From assembly GCA_022760475.1 (NCBI GenBank), contig JALEFZ010000008.1, positions 1 through 64,000 on the forward strand: DNA of 64,000 nucleotides. The letters are read 5' to 3'. Position 1 is the first letter of the stretch, and the number at the start of each line of letters is the position of its first letter. Of the stretch, positions 26,590 to 36,456 are shown piece by piece. The translations under genes were made by a program, and so were the position numbers. This DNA comes from Bacteroidia bacterium. GTDB taxonomy: Bacteria > Bacteroidota > Bacteroidia > J057. The notes beneath the pieces are model-generated. The model ran no database searches, was not told the DNA's origin, and was given only the letters and a program-made list of their open reading frames with translations.

Positions 26590-29500
26590 TTAATTGTTAT
26601 GGATCCACTTTCTCACGATAGTCTCTCCATCTTCAAAGGAAACTTTGATCAGGTAGATTCCACTTGCCAGTGAAACACGGTTTAATGGATAGTTGACCGA
26701 CTCCAGTTTTTCCTCAAAAAGGGTCGCTAGTCTTTGCCCATTCAATTGGAAGAGTTCAATCTTCCCATTTTTCATAGGAGCCTGATTGAACAGGAGGAAA
26801 CTTTCGTTTAGACCGGAGTTGTAAGCGACTGAAACGCCTATGCTTGCTGTGGGTACAAATACTTCTACCTGGTCAGAATATTCAAAGCTGCCATCAAGGT
26901 CAACCTGCTTCAATCGATAGGTATAAGTCGTGTTTCCAAATGGAAGTTTTTTATCTACGAATTGATATTTCTGAATCACAGAGCTGTTTCCAATTCCGTC
27001 TACGAAAGCTATTTCTTCGAATTCTTCCCCTCTAATGGCTCGTTCTATGGAAAAGCCCATGTTGTTTTTCTCTGATCCGGTAGACCAATCCAATAAGACT
27101 TCCTCATTGACATATTCACCTTCAAAACCCAGGAATTCCACAGGGGTTACTGAAGGAGCTATTCCGGGAACTCCAAAGCCAAATCCTGAGAATCCGTCTG
27201 TGAAGCTGGCAGTAAGTGTATAATTGGTTCCAAAAGTTCCCTGGGTTATGGTGGTTACCGAGTCTATGCTGCTGTTGTTGCTGGCACCTCCTGCGGGAGT
27301 AACCGTAGAGATGGTGATGCCGTCAGTCTTGACCACGATGATATCTCCGATGGTCTGACCTGTAGCAGATGCCCAATCATCCAGTTCAGCTTGCGTGAAG
27401 TAAACCGTCATGTCATAGCTTGCAGTAGCATTATTGTTGGTTGGGGTAATGTTCAATGTTTTGGCTACCAGGTCATTTCCATCGCCTGCTGCTGAGTTCC
27501 AGAAATCTACATGCGCAGCACCGGCTGATGTAGTTGATCGGTCAATTTGAACTGTAGTACAACCAAAGTCATGAGGTCCATTATCAATTCTACAGATTAC
27601 ATTTCCTGAAGCTTCGTAAAAGTAAACGGTCTCATTCGGCCCCAAATACTCATCCGCGCTTACAATCTGATCTTCCACCACGGTTTCCAAAGAATTGTAC
27701 AACCTGACATCAGGTCTGAAGAAGCTGGCACTAGCAAAACTTATAATATCACAACCATCGGTAGTGGTGGAGGATTCATACCAGGTATTCTGGTTTGTTA
27801 GGACTCCGGTAAAGTTGGTTGATTGGATTACATCTGCATTGGCTCCTGCAGAAGCATTGTTGAAACAGGTTTCTACCAAGAGGTTCGAAGTTCCGTCCCA
27901 GGCGAATTGTGAATCAAAAATTATCTGATTCCAACCAGCAGCGGTTGTTACATCACCGCTGTATACGGTGGTAGTCCCAGTTTCAAATTCCAGGCTCCCG
28001 GGGAATTCGGTCGTGCTGGTATTTTTCATTTTAATGGTAAAGTCCGAAAACGGCTGTGTACTGTTTTTGGTGGTTACATTCCAGGCAATGGCTTTGAAAT
28101 TATCCCCGGCAGAGAATCCCGCTGTAGTCAATTCAGCTGCGGTGTAAACTGTTTGTAGTTTAAAGTCAGAGGTGTTGGATCTAAAAACTGTCCCAAAGGA
28201 TGACAAACCCGTCCCTGAACCAACCAAAGCGAAGTTCGTGCTTGGATCAGGGGTAAAGTCATTATCCTGGATATTGACATTCTTCTGGAAGTCTGAACCA
28301 GCAACTGCGTCAGTTGTTCCAGCATTTGTAACTGCAATTTCCATGTCTATATCTTCAAGCGATTCGACAGCCTCGTCATCATAGATCCTGATCGTTACAT
28401 CCTGGGTGGTAACACCGGCAGTAGTGAATGTGAAGGTACTTGGGAGAATGTCAAAATCAATTCCTTCGGTAGCCGAAGAGGTGGCAGCTGCACTGACTTC
28501 GATATTGGCATCTGCCGTAGGGTTTTTATTGATAACTACGGTTACGGTATAATCAATGAAATCCAGACAGTCATCCGGAGCAGCCTTTGTACCACTTGTG
28601 TTATCCTCAACCGTGTTCAATTCTCCTCCGGAGAAGTTAACTGTTGTAGCAGAGAATGCTGTGGTTGAATAAAGTCCGCGGCCGTGTGTAGCAGCAATAA
28701 CAACATCGTCAGAAACCCTGGTTTGAAGCATGTCCACTCGGACGTTGGCCAGGTTGGTGTTGGTTGCATCCCAATCAGTTCCACCTGCTGCGCTAAGGTC
28801 ATCTGTAGACCATACACCCAGTTCGGTAGCAAGCAATGCTTGATTGCTCTGACCCGGAACGAACATCGCCCAACGGATAGGAATATTGGGAAGGTCTCCT
28901 TCTCTATTGTTCCAGATGATCCCTCCATCCGTAGTTTCCCAGACACTGTTTACACCATAGTTGGAATAGGTAACCAGTAAGTGGTTGTCATTTCCATTTT
29001 CTACTGCAATACAAGATACATACCCACTGGCACTTGCCAGGGTGGAAGATTGAAGAATTCTCGTTGCAGATGGTGCGCCTGTATTGGCATTGTCGATGCG
29101 GTAGACATCACCATCAAAGCCCGTCCCAAAGTTATCCAGTCCAAGGAAAACCGTAGCAGGATTATTAGGAGAAACTGTAACTGCCGAAACTTCATTTCCT
29201 CCAAATGTTCCAAAAGTAAAGGTGCTCGCAGTTGGAGTTCCTTCTACATCCTCTACCCGCAGGTATTGACCTGTATTCCATGCACCATATAGGATATTGT
29301 TGGTATTGTCGTAATCTGTTGGATTGATGAATTTGCCGGCAGTACTGCTGTAGTTGTAGTTGGTGAAGGACGCAAAACTATTGGTAGATATCCTATAGTT
29401 GTTATAAATAAAGGAAGTGATTTGAGTAGTTGAATTCGTCTGGTCAATGTGGCAAAAAGCTCCATCACCGCCTGTAACCTCTACTGTGGCATTGACACCA

Positions 29501-31080
29501 GAACTGCTGAATTGTTGTGATCCATTGTCTTGGGCTCCAGCCAGGAAATAGTCTATCCCGGCATCGGGGTGCATGGCACAAGCATAAAACTGGGTGGTAT
29601 TGTAATTGGTACCCTTGGTAGCAAAACTTGGCAAGGAGACTGTATTATTGATGTCAGTCGTATAGTCAATCCCTCCATCTGAGGTGATAACTGCATTTGT
29701 AGAGCTTCCAGGTTCAAAAATAATGTTGTGGTGATCCGCATGAACATTTTGTGCGCTTGTGTATCCTGTAGCTCCAAACAACGACCATGTGGTGATCTGG
29801 GTCCAGGTAGCACCTCGGTCACTAGATCTCAATGCATCAATACCGCCGATGTATAAGGTATTCGCATTGTTGGGATCAACCTGGGCAATGAGGTCGTACC
29901 ATGCTTGCCCCCTTGTAAATATGCTTCCAGATCCCTGGTCAATGATCGTAGGGATAGTAAGTGTCGTATAAGTAGGGGCGGTAGTCAATGGATTGCCACT
30001 AACATTTTCAGACCTGTACATTTCAGTAACGTCATTAGACCCGACGCCTTCGCCCAAAATGTAAAGCCTGTCTGCATCAGAAGGGGCAACAGCCATCTCC
30101 AGGCGATCAATGGTTGAGGTGGAACCTGTTCCTGAAGCTGGAGGGAAAATCCTGACCCAGTTTCCTGCATCACCTGTATTGCCACCGTAGGTAGCAGCAT
30201 CTGATTTCCATACCTCTCCATAAGAGGAGACATATAAATCGCCGTCAGCCCCAATTTCCAGATCTCCCATTCGGGAGTTTGCCGAGGGGGTGGATGTACC
30301 GGACAGGTCCAGTCCATTTACACCTGTGCTAAGTACTGTGGTATAATTGACACCACCGTCTGTTGATTTCCATAGACCAAAAAATCTGGTGGCCACATAT
30401 AAGTCTCCGTTAGCGGCAACTTCCAGGTCATTTACAAAGAAGATTCCAGTCGAGTTGGCCAATTGAGTGAAAGAAGTTCCTCCATTGGTCGTTTTCCAAA
30501 TACCTTCTCCCTGTACCGCATCAGTGTTACCCCAGCCTTCACCTGTAGCTACATAAATGATATTTGTATTCGATGGGTCCTGTGCAATCGCGGAGACTGC
30601 AAGGTTGTTCCAAAACTCATTTTGATGTGTCCAGGTGGGGTTGGCATTTTGAAAGTTCGTCGTCTTCCATAATCCTCCGGCTACAGAACCTACAAAGACC
30701 GTATTGTTGGTAGCATCAGATTCGTCGAAAAGGAAAGCCCTCGTCCTGCCAGGTACATTATTGGGCCCTCTTTCGTCCCAGGAAATGCCAGTTATACCAG
30801 CTCTGGACTGGTTCTGATTGCTCAAAATTTCCCTCTTCAAATTTTCCCTGGCGATTCTTAGCTCCTCAATCGGAACCAATCCCGTTGCAGGATCCTTTGT
30901 CATTTCAAAATCATGCTTCCATGCAAGGTCCATCCTGTCTCTTTTCGATGGCTTTTTGTAAGGGACAGGCTCAACTGTTCCTGTTTTGATAACCTTGCCT
31001 TGTTGGGTTTCACATGAAAAAAGAACAAATCCCGTCAAAAGGAGCAGGATTAATTTTTGCAAGTAATTAATTGATTTCAT
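26590..31080 (-). CDS. Giant secreted BNR/propeller + Calx-beta protein with T9SS signal
   Basis: A 1496-residue surface or secreted protein. After a signal peptide with a lipobox-like end (GFVLFSCETQQ), residues about 95-800 form sialidase/VPS10-type repeats (VGSVAGGLWKTTN, GIWKTTNGGTSFTQL, GLWKSTDGGVNYTTV, VWETTDGGIIWNN). A Calx-beta-like domain follows around 820-950 (EGIDFDILPSTFTFTTA, IYDDEAVESLEDIDMEIAV). A long beta-rich stretch comes next, and the last 80 residues are a type A T9SS sorting domain (NGKIELFQLNGQRLATL, LASGIYLIKVSFEDGETIVR). Such proteins often adhere to or act on polymers; no catalytic motif is certain. The combination of an apparent lipobox Cys and a T9SS tail is odd. 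Confidence 0.87.
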   Translation of the reverse strand: MKSINYLQKLILLLLTGFVLFSCETQQGKVIKTGTVEPVPYKKPSKRDRMDLAWKHDFEMTKDPATGLVPIEELRIARENLKREILSNQNQSRAGITGISWDERGPNNVPGRTRAFLFDESDATNNTVFVGSVAGGLWKTTNFQNANPTWTHQNEFWNNLAVSAIAQDPSNTNIIYVATGEGWGNTDAVQGEGIWKTTNGGTSFTQLANSTGIFFVNDLEVAANGDLYVATRFFGLWKSTDGGVNYTTVLSTGVNGLDLSGTSTPSANSRMGDLEIGADGDLYVSSYGEVWKSDAATYGGNTGDAGNWVRIFPPASGTGSTSTIDRLEMAVAPSDADRLYILGEGVGSNDVTEMYRSENVSGNPLTTAPTYTTLTIPTIIDQGSGSIFTRGQAWYDLIAQVDPNNANTLYIGGIDALRSSDRGATWTQITTWSLFGATGYTSAQNVHADHHNIIFEPGSSTNAVITSDGGIDYTTDINNTVSLPSFATKGTNYNTTQFYACAMHPDAGIDYFLAGAQDNGSQQFSSSGVNATVEVTGGDGAFCHIDQTNSTTQITSFIYNNYRISTNSFASFTNYNYSSTAGKFINPTDYDNTNNILYGAWNTGQYLRVEDVEGTPTASTFTFGTFGGNEVSAVTVSPNNPATVFLGLDNFGTGFDGDVYRIDNANTGAPSATRILQSSTLASASGYVSCIAVENGNDNHLLVTYSNYGVNSVWETTDGGIIWNNREGDLPNIPIRWAMFVPGQSNQALLATELGVWSTDDLSAAGGTDWDATNTNLANVRVDMLQTRVSDDVVIAATHGRGLYSTTAFSATTVNFSGGELNTVEDNTSGTKAAPDDCLDFIDYTVTVVINKNPTADANIEVSAAATSSATEGIDFDILPSTFTFTTAGVTTQDVTIRIYDDEAVESLEDIDMEIAVTNAGTTDAVAGSDFQKNVNIQDNDFTPDPSTNFALVGSGTGLSSFGTVFRSNTSDFKLQTVYTAAELTTAGFSAGDNFKAIAWNVTTKNSTQPFSDFTIKMKNTSTTEFPGSLEFETGTTTVYSGDVTTAAGWNQIIFDSQFAWDGTSNLLVETCFNNASAGANADVIQSTNFTGVLTNQNTWYESSTTTDGCDIISFASASFFRPDVRLYNSLETVVEDQIVSADEYLGPNETVYFYEASGNVICRIDNGPHDFGCTTVQIDRSTTSAGAAHVDFWNSAAGDGNDLVAKTLNITPTNNNATASYDMTVYFTQAELDDWASATGQTIGDIIVVKTDGITISTVTPAGGASNNSSIDSVTTITQGTFGTNYTLTASFTDGFSGFGFGVPGIAPSVTPVEFLGFEGEYVNEEVLLDWSTGSEKNNMGFSIERAIRGEEFEEIAFVDGIGNSSVIQKYQFVDKKLPFGNTTYTYRLKQVDLDGSFEYSDQVEVFVPTASIGVSVAYNSGLNESFLLFNQAPMKNGKIELFQLNGQRLATLFEEKLESVNYPLNRVSLASGIYLIKVSFEDGETIVRKWIHNN

Positions 31081-31426
31081 GACTAATGTTGGGTTTTAAA
31101 AAAACTGACTTGAAAATCAGGGAATTGAAATAACTAGGGAAGGGGGTGTATAAAATGGAAAGCAACGAATGTTTCCTTTTTTCCGTGTTAAATTTATATA
31201 AAAAAAGTTTAAAATCATTTGACAAATTCTGAGTCGGGTGAAAAATTTCATGAATGGTTAATACTGGTATTTGAAGTAAATTTCTCCTGCCAACGATATA
31301 GAGTTGGGAAGTTTATTCTCATTCTTGTTGGATTATTTGCCTGATTGGCAGCATGAAATTTCCAAAAAATCAAACTGTGTTTTAATTTTAGGAACTATTG
31401 CTAGATTGAATAGTACAAATAGGTAT
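31081..31426. other. Divergent promoter region
   Basis: About 346 AT-rich bases between the divergent T9SS cargo and hslU genes. The hslU frame is open through 31304-31426, but those 41 codons are not part of the conserved protein and I treat them as non-coding leader. No clear promoter pair is seen. Confidence 0.4.
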
Positions 31427-32815
31427 ATGCAAGATCAATTAACCCCGGCTAGAATTGTTCAGGAACTGGACAAATACATCATTGGCCAAGCGGATGCGAA
31501 GAAGGCGGTTGCCATCGCCTTGAGAAATAGATGGCGAAGAATGAACGCTGAAAAAGAGATTCAGAAGGAAATCATTCCTAACAATATATTGATGATTGGC
31601 CCCACTGGGGTTGGAAAAACTGAGATCGCTCGTAGGTTGGCTCAACTTGCGAATGCCCCCTTTATCAAAGTGGAGGCTTCAAAGTTTACTGAGGTGGGAT
31701 ATGTCGGAAGGGATGTAGAAAGCATGGTCAGGGACCTTGTGGAGCAATCTGTGAACCTTGTGAGGGCTGAGCAGAAAGAGATCGTTCGAGAAGCCGCCCA
31801 GGAAGGTGCGAATGAAAAAATATTGGATATTCTGATTCCACCTGTCCATTCAGGAGTTCAGGGCCCCGCTAAAGAAAATCCAAGTATTGGCTTTCCTGCT
31901 ATCTCTGAAAGCTATTCTGATCAGGAGTTGAATGAGAGAACTCGAAGCATGTTTCGGAAGAAGCTCAAGGATGGGGAATTGGAAGACAGAATGATTGAGG
32001 TGGAGGTTACCGTTCCTGCCCATAATGTTCAGGTTGTAGGGCCTATGGGTATGGATGGGATGGATGGTATTCAGGAAATGCTTAGTGGGATGATGCCCAA
32101 AAAGAAGAAAAAGAGAAAGCTGACTGTAAAAGAGGCCAGGGAATATTTTGTCGAAGAAGAGGCCGAACGCCTAATCGACATGGATGGGGTAACCCGTGAT
32201 GCACTTGAAAGAGCCCAAAACAGTGGCATCATCTTCATTGATGAGATCGATAAGGTAGCTGTAAATTCTTCAGGTGGGAAGGGTGGACCCGATGTATCCC
32301 GCCAAGGAGTGCAAAGAGACCTCCTGCCAATTGTGGAGGGTTCTGTGGTGAATACCAAACATGGTTCTGTCAAGACAGATCATATCCTTTTCATTTCTGC
32401 CGGTGCTTTCCATGTATCAAAGCCTAGTGATCTGATTCCTGAGCTTCAGGGACGTTTCCCTATCCGGGTAGAACTAAATCCATTGACCAAGGAAGATTTT
32501 ATCAAAATTCTTACTCAACCCCGTAACGCCCTTACCAAGCAGTATCAGGCATTGCTTCAAAGTGAGGGAGCAAGTATCACCTTTGATGAGAGTGCTATAG
32601 AAGCCATGGCTGAGATGGCCAGTACAGTGAATTCTGAGGTCGAAAACATTGGAGCAAGGCGTTTACATACCATCATGAGCGCCCTCCTGAATGATATTCT
32701 TTTTGAGGTTCCGGATATCAATCCCAACATTTCATTTTTGATAGATAGGGACTTTGTCATGGAGAAATTAAACCATATTGTCAAAAAACGAGACTTGAGT
32801 CAATACATATTATAA
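31427..32815 (+). CDS. hslU: HslU, ATPase subunit of the HslUV protease
   Basis: A 462-residue AAA+ unfoldase that normally feeds proteins to the HslV peptidase. The N-domain starts LTPARIVQELDKYIIGQADA; Walker A is GPTGVGKT, the pore loop is GYVGRDVESMVRDL (G-Y-V-G), Walker B is GIIFIDEIDK, and sensor-2/C-domain GARRLHTIMSALL. The end DLSQYIL is the HslV-docking tail, so an HslV partner is expected elsewhere since none is adjacent. The start at 31427 matches the family N-terminus. Confidence 0.95.
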   Translation: MQDQLTPARIVQELDKYIIGQADAKKAVAIALRNRWRRMNAEKEIQKEIIPNNILMIGPTGVGKTEIARRLAQLANAPFIKVEASKFTEVGYVGRDVESMVRDLVEQSVNLVRAEQKEIVREAAQEGANEKILDILIPPVHSGVQGPAKENPSIGFPAISESYSDQELNERTRSMFRKKLKDGELEDRMIEVEVTVPAHNVQVVGPMGMDGMDGIQEMLSGMMPKKKKKRKLTVKEAREYFVEEEAERLIDMDGVTRDALERAQNSGIIFIDEIDKVAVNSSGGKGGPDVSRQGVQRDLLPIVEGSVVNTKHGSVKTDHILFISAGAFHVSKPSDLIPELQGRFPIRVELNPLTKEDFIKILTQPRNALTKQYQALLQSEGASITFDESAIEAMAEMASTVNSEVENIGARRLHTIMSALLNDILFEVPDINPNISFLIDRDFVMEKLNHIVKKRDLSQYIL

Positions 32816-32831
32816 TTTGGCTTCAGCCATA

Positions 32832-32877
32832 AAAAAATGTTCAATCACCAATTTAGTGTGGCGATTGAACATTTTTT
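32832..32877. terminator. Bidirectional terminator between hslU and porD-like gene
   Basis: AAAAAATGTTCAATC and GATTGAACATTTTTT are inverted arms around an 18-base centre. Two further G-C pairs beyond one A-C mismatch are possible inside. A-tract before and T-tract after allow termination in both directions. Confidence 0.85.
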
Positions 32878-32902
32878 ATTCAAAGTCTTTTCTAAAAGCT
32901 TC

Positions 32903-33799
32903 TTATTTCTGCACCTTACTATACTTAGGCATGTTGGTTGGGTCAACATCCTGCATGATGGTCAGAAATTCTTTTTGGTCATTTACAAAAGCATTCTGGA
33001 ATACCTTAACCAATTCCTGGTTTTTGGTATCACAGAATATTCTTACCAAATAGAGCTGTGGATTCTGGCGGTTGAGCCTTTGCAAATCCCTAAGACAAGC
33101 GAGTATGGCTTTGCGGCCCCTTGCTGGACTTTCTGCCAAGCCATCTATTCCAGTCCTGTGATATTTATAAAGTACCTGATGGAATACCCTGTATTTTGTA
33201 TTCATGAGGTTTTCTGCTAGCCAAAAGCGATTTTTCAGTGTTTGTTCGCTCGATTTCCAACCCGACTCATTCGAACTACTTGCAAGCCCTACAATCTCTC
33301 TGGCAGTATTGAAATGAGCCTGTCCGCCATTTGGAGCGAAGCTGTCATAGTCAAAACCCAGAATGACAAAGGCATAGAAATTTAGCAGGGCCGTAAGGTT
33401 ATCCGTATAGGTATTCTGGACATAGGCCATGTTTTGGTAGGGAAGGTATTTGAAATTGAATGCATTGTCCCTAATCGTCAGCAAGGAAGTCTCGTAAGTT
33501 GAATTATATGCTGGCCTGTAGACCTGGAAGTTGGCCTGACATACAAAATAGTCGACACTGGGCTGAGAACTGACGATGATTTGGAGCCCTACCCGGATTC
33601 TTTCATGACCTTCAAATTTATCTTGGGTAAAGGCCGTGGTATTCATATATCTGGAAATGTTTTGCTGCATATCCTTGAATACCGTTTTATCTCCCTGGAT
33701 TTGCTGGGAATTGATGGTAACGGTAACTAGAAATTCCTGGGCTTTGAGGTGTGTGATAGAAAGTCCAAGTAGGAGAAATAAAATGATTGATAACCTCAT
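32903..33799 (-). CDS. DUF4835 / PorD-type T9SS-associated protein
   Basis: A 298-residue exported protein (signal peptide ending THLKAQ) of the DUF4835 family, found almost only in Bacteroidota and annotated as PorD because of its association with type IX secretion. Diagnostic segments are VTVTINSQQIQGDKTVFKDM, the aromatic stretch RDNAFNFKYLPYQNM and FYAFVILGFDYDSFAPNGG. It lies 1 base after coaBC, in the conserved Bacteroidota order bamD, omega, coaBC, DUF4835. recN, which often follows, is not here; hslU is convergent instead. Confidence 0.87.
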   Translation of the reverse strand: MRLSIILFLLLGLSITHLKAQEFLVTVTINSQQIQGDKTVFKDMQQNISRYMNTTAFTQDKFEGHERIRVGLQIIVSSQPSVDYFVCQANFQVYRPAYNSTYETSLLTIRDNAFNFKYLPYQNMAYVQNTYTDNLTALLNFYAFVILGFDYDSFAPNGGQAHFNTAREIVGLASSSNESGWKSSEQTLKNRFWLAENLMNTKYRVFHQVLYKYHRTGIDGLAESPARGRKAILACLRDLQRLNRQNPQLYLVRIFCDTKNQELVKVFQNAFVNDQKEFLTIMQDVDPTNMPKYSKVQK

Positions 33800-33800
33800 A

Positions 33801-35000
33801 TTAGGTGTTATTTTTTTGTTTTCTCAGTCTAATGACTTGCTGAAGGATATCCTTGGCAAGCTCTTTTTTGCTTTTCAACGGAAAGGACATCTGTTCTTCA
33901 TCTCTGAAAAGCAGCGTTAGCTTGTTGGTATCATGGCCAAAACCAGCTCCGGCATCCTTCATTGAGTTCAAAACTACGAAATCCAAGTTTTTACTTTGGA
34001 GCTTTTTTTTTGCATTATCCAACTCATTATGTGTTTCAAGGGCAAAACCCACCAAAATTTGTTCACTTTTTTTAATGGCACCGACTGATTTAAGGATATC
34101 TCGGGTTCTTTTTAATGGGATATTGAGGTCTCCTTCAGCTTTTTTGATTTTCTGATGGGACACTTCCAGGGGAGTGTAATCCGCAACAGCTGCAGTCATG
34201 ATTACTACATCCTTGTCTTGAAGGTTCTGGTGCACGGCCTCATACATTTCCTGTGCTGACTGGACATCAATCCTGTAAATGTTCTTTGGAAGTTCAAGTT
34301 GAGTAGGGCCTGAGACAATAGTTACCTCTGCACCCAATCTGGCGGCTTCTTCTGCCAATGCATAGCCCATTTTACCTGTAGAGTGATTGGTGATGTAGCG
34401 GACTGGATCTATCGCTTCGCGGGTAGGTCCAGCAGTCAACAATAAGCCTGTTCCAGCAAGGGGTTTTTCTCCAAAGAAAGTTTGAACAGCAGTCAAAATA
34501 TCTTCGGCTTCCATCAACCTGCCAGGTCCCTGTAATCCACTGGCCAAAAAACCATCTCCAACTGGCAATACATGAACGCCGTCCTTCTGAAGAATCTCAA
34601 GGTTAGCCTGGGTACGGGGATGCACATACATGTCGGCATCCATGGCAGGTGCTACCATCACAGGGCAGGGAGCTGCAAGATATACCGCTGTCAAGGCATT
34701 GTCGCAAAGTCCATGGGCGAACTTCGCCAGGGTATTGGCGGTGGCGGGAACGACAAGTAAGAGGTCTGCCCAGGTTCCAAGGCCAACATGTTCAGACCAA
34801 CCTTCATTCCAAAGATCAGAGAAGACATTTCCTTTGGTAAGGGCGGAAAAACTGAGTTCTCCTACAAACTTTTCAACCGAGGGGGTGGTAACTACTTTTA
34901 CTTCTGCACCTGCTTTTTGGAGCAACCGTAGCAAAAAAACTGCTTTATAAGCAGCAATGCTGGCTGTAACTCCCAAAACGATCTTTTTTCCTTTGAGCAT
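33801..35000 (-). CDS. coaBC: CoaBC: phosphopantothenoylcysteine synthetase/decarboxylase
   Basis: A 399-residue bifunctional enzyme that makes 4'-phosphopantetheine for CoA. The N-terminal flavin-dependent CoaC part shows VLGVTASIAAYKAVFLLR, HVGLGTWADLLLVVPATANT and PAMDADMY (canonical PxMNxxMW). The reducing cysteine of the LACGxxGxGR segment reads Ser here (LASGLQGPGR), a change I believe is shared by many Bacteroidota homologues. The CoaB part has LLTAGPTREAIDPVRYITNHSTGKMG in two pieces and ILVGFALET. It lies in the bamD-omega-coaBC-DUF4835 cluster. Confidence 0.94.
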   Translation of the reverse strand: MLKGKKIVLGVTASIAAYKAVFLLRLLQKAGAEVKVVTTPSVEKFVGELSFSALTKGNVFSDLWNEGWSEHVGLGTWADLLLVVPATANTLAKFAHGLCDNALTAVYLAAPCPVMVAPAMDADMYVHPRTQANLEILQKDGVHVLPVGDGFLASGLQGPGRLMEAEDILTAVQTFFGEKPLAGTGLLLTAGPTREAIDPVRYITNHSTGKMGYALAEEAARLGAEVTIVSGPTQLELPKNIYRIDVQSAQEMYEAVHQNLQDKDVVIMTAAVADYTPLEVSHQKIKKAEGDLNIPLKRTRDILKSVGAIKKSEQILVGFALETHNELDNAKKKLQSKNLDFVVLNSMKDAGAGFGHDTNKLTLLFRDEEQMSFPLKSKKELAKDILQQVIRLRKQKNNT

Positions 35001-35104
35001 AAATGTAGTGTAGGTGGCTAATTGGCCTTATTGAAATAAAAATGGCGAACCAAAGGCTCGCCAAAATTTACAATTCTTGATTCAATATCTTCGAAAAAAT
35101 GTGC

Positions 35105-35410
35105 TTAAACGTCTCCGTTAGGATCTTTCCAGTACACATTTTCTTCCAGGAACTCTTCCAATGCAATTTGAGTTGGCTTGGGCTTGCGCTCATAAAAGCG
35201 GCTGATTTCAATCTGCTCTTTGTTTTCCATAACCTCTTCAAGGTTGTCGTATGCAGGAGCAAATTCAGCCAGTTTCTGGGTCAACTCGTCTTTCACCTCA
35301 AGGGTGATTTGGTTGGCACGCTTACCGGAAACGATGATAGAACGGTAGATGTTGCCACCAAGGTCATTCAATCTCAAGGTATCAACTGGCAAAAAATCGT
35401 TATCTCTCAT
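35105..35410 (-). CDS. rpoZ: RNA polymerase omega subunit, Bacteroidota type
   Basis: A 101-residue small protein. The segment NIYRSIIVSGKRANQITLEV carries the conserved omega motif (R-A-N-Q-I), and the position between bamD and coaBC is conserved in the phylum. It promotes assembly and stability of RNA polymerase. The ATG at 35410 gives the usual N-terminus MRDNDFLPVDTLRLNDL; the longer frame from 35446 would only add 12 hydrophobic residues. Confidence 0.88.
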   Translation of the reverse strand: MRDNDFLPVDTLRLNDLGGNIYRSIIVSGKRANQITLEVKDELTQKLAEFAPAYDNLEEVMENKEQIEISRFYERKPKPTQIALEEFLEENVYWKDPNGDV

Positions 35411-35521
35411 ATATAATTGAAGGTATAATCTTCCAAAATAAATCATACGGATAATAGCTTCCGCATGTTTTTAGAACTTCAAAACAATAAAAAAATTGTC
35501 GGATTTCAAAGCTGGAATTCC

Positions 35522-36355
35522 TTAGGAACCTTGCTGGCTTGCAGAGATCTTTCCAAGAGCCTTTTTCGTTTTCAAATAGGTACTTTCAGCGTCTTTTTTG
35601 AAAACACTATTTGGATAGGAGTCTATAAAACGCTCATAGTAATCTACCGCATCGAGGTAGCGGTTTTTCTTTTTGGTTGTGATGGAGTTTTCTGCCAATT
35701 CATAAGCCGCCTTGATCATGTATAGGCGTGTTTCTTCTCTATACCTCGAATCAGGAAATTCCTCCAACATTACTTGACAGGTGGTAACGGCAGCCTTATA
35801 TTTTTCTCGATTGAAGTATAGTACTGCGGTATCAAATTGCTTTTTTGCCAGGCGTTCCCTGAGTTCATTGATTCTGGCGTTTGCCTCTCCGATTTGGGTG
35901 GCGTAAGGGTAGCTATTGATAAAGAGCTGGTACTGCTCAATTGCCTGATTGGTAAATGATTGATCCAGATAAGATGGAGCTGATTCCCGATAATAACTTT
36001 CAGCTACCATGTAGGTACATTCCGGAGTTTTGGGATCTGCTGGGTATAATTTTGCGTATTGATCGAAATAGTAGGCTGAGATCACATAGAAGCCTGAGTT
36101 AAACTTTGCATAGGCATAATGGTAAAGAATTTCCTTTGCCCTGGCTTGGCCACGGTATGCTGCCTGCAGTTCTTCAAAAAGAAAGGATGCCCTTTCGTAG
36201 TCGCCATTTTTATAAAAGAAAAAGGCTGCTGAATCTTTTTGGGAAAGGGTTCCCTTTCTAGAATACTGGGAGTATGTCCTATACTGCTCATTGCAGGATG
36301 CCAGCATCAAAAGAGCCATCAAAAGCCCTGCTATATTCAAAATTCCTCTCTTCAT
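35522..36355 (-). CDS. bamD: BamD outer-membrane assembly lipoprotein
   Basis: A 277-residue TPR lipoprotein of the BAM complex, which inserts beta-barrels into the outer membrane. The signal peptide ends in the lipobox MLASC. TPR-like repeats are visible: AAFFFYKNGDYERASFLFEE, FNSGFYVISAYYFDQYAKLY, QAIEQYQLFINSYPYATQ and AVTTCQVMLEEFPDSRYREE. The start at 36355 rather than 36424 gives the lipoprotein signal. It leads the omega-coaBC-DUF4835 gene group. Confidence 0.9.
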   Translation of the reverse strand: MKRGILNIAGLLMALLMLASCNEQYRTYSQYSRKGTLSQKDSAAFFFYKNGDYERASFLFEELQAAYRGQARAKEILYHYAYAKFNSGFYVISAYYFDQYAKLYPADPKTPECTYMVAESYYRESAPSYLDQSFTNQAIEQYQLFINSYPYATQIGEANARINELRERLAKKQFDTAVLYFNREKYKAAVTTCQVMLEEFPDSRYREETRLYMIKAAYELAENSITTKKKNRYLDAVDYYERFIDSYPNSVFKKDAESTYLKTKKALGKISASQQGS

Positions 36356-36456
36356 ATCTTGCAAAACTAACAAATAATCCAATGATAGGCTGACAAATTT
36401 TCTATTTTTGCCTTTCTGATACATCCTCCTGACGAAGGAGATACACTTTGGGTTGC

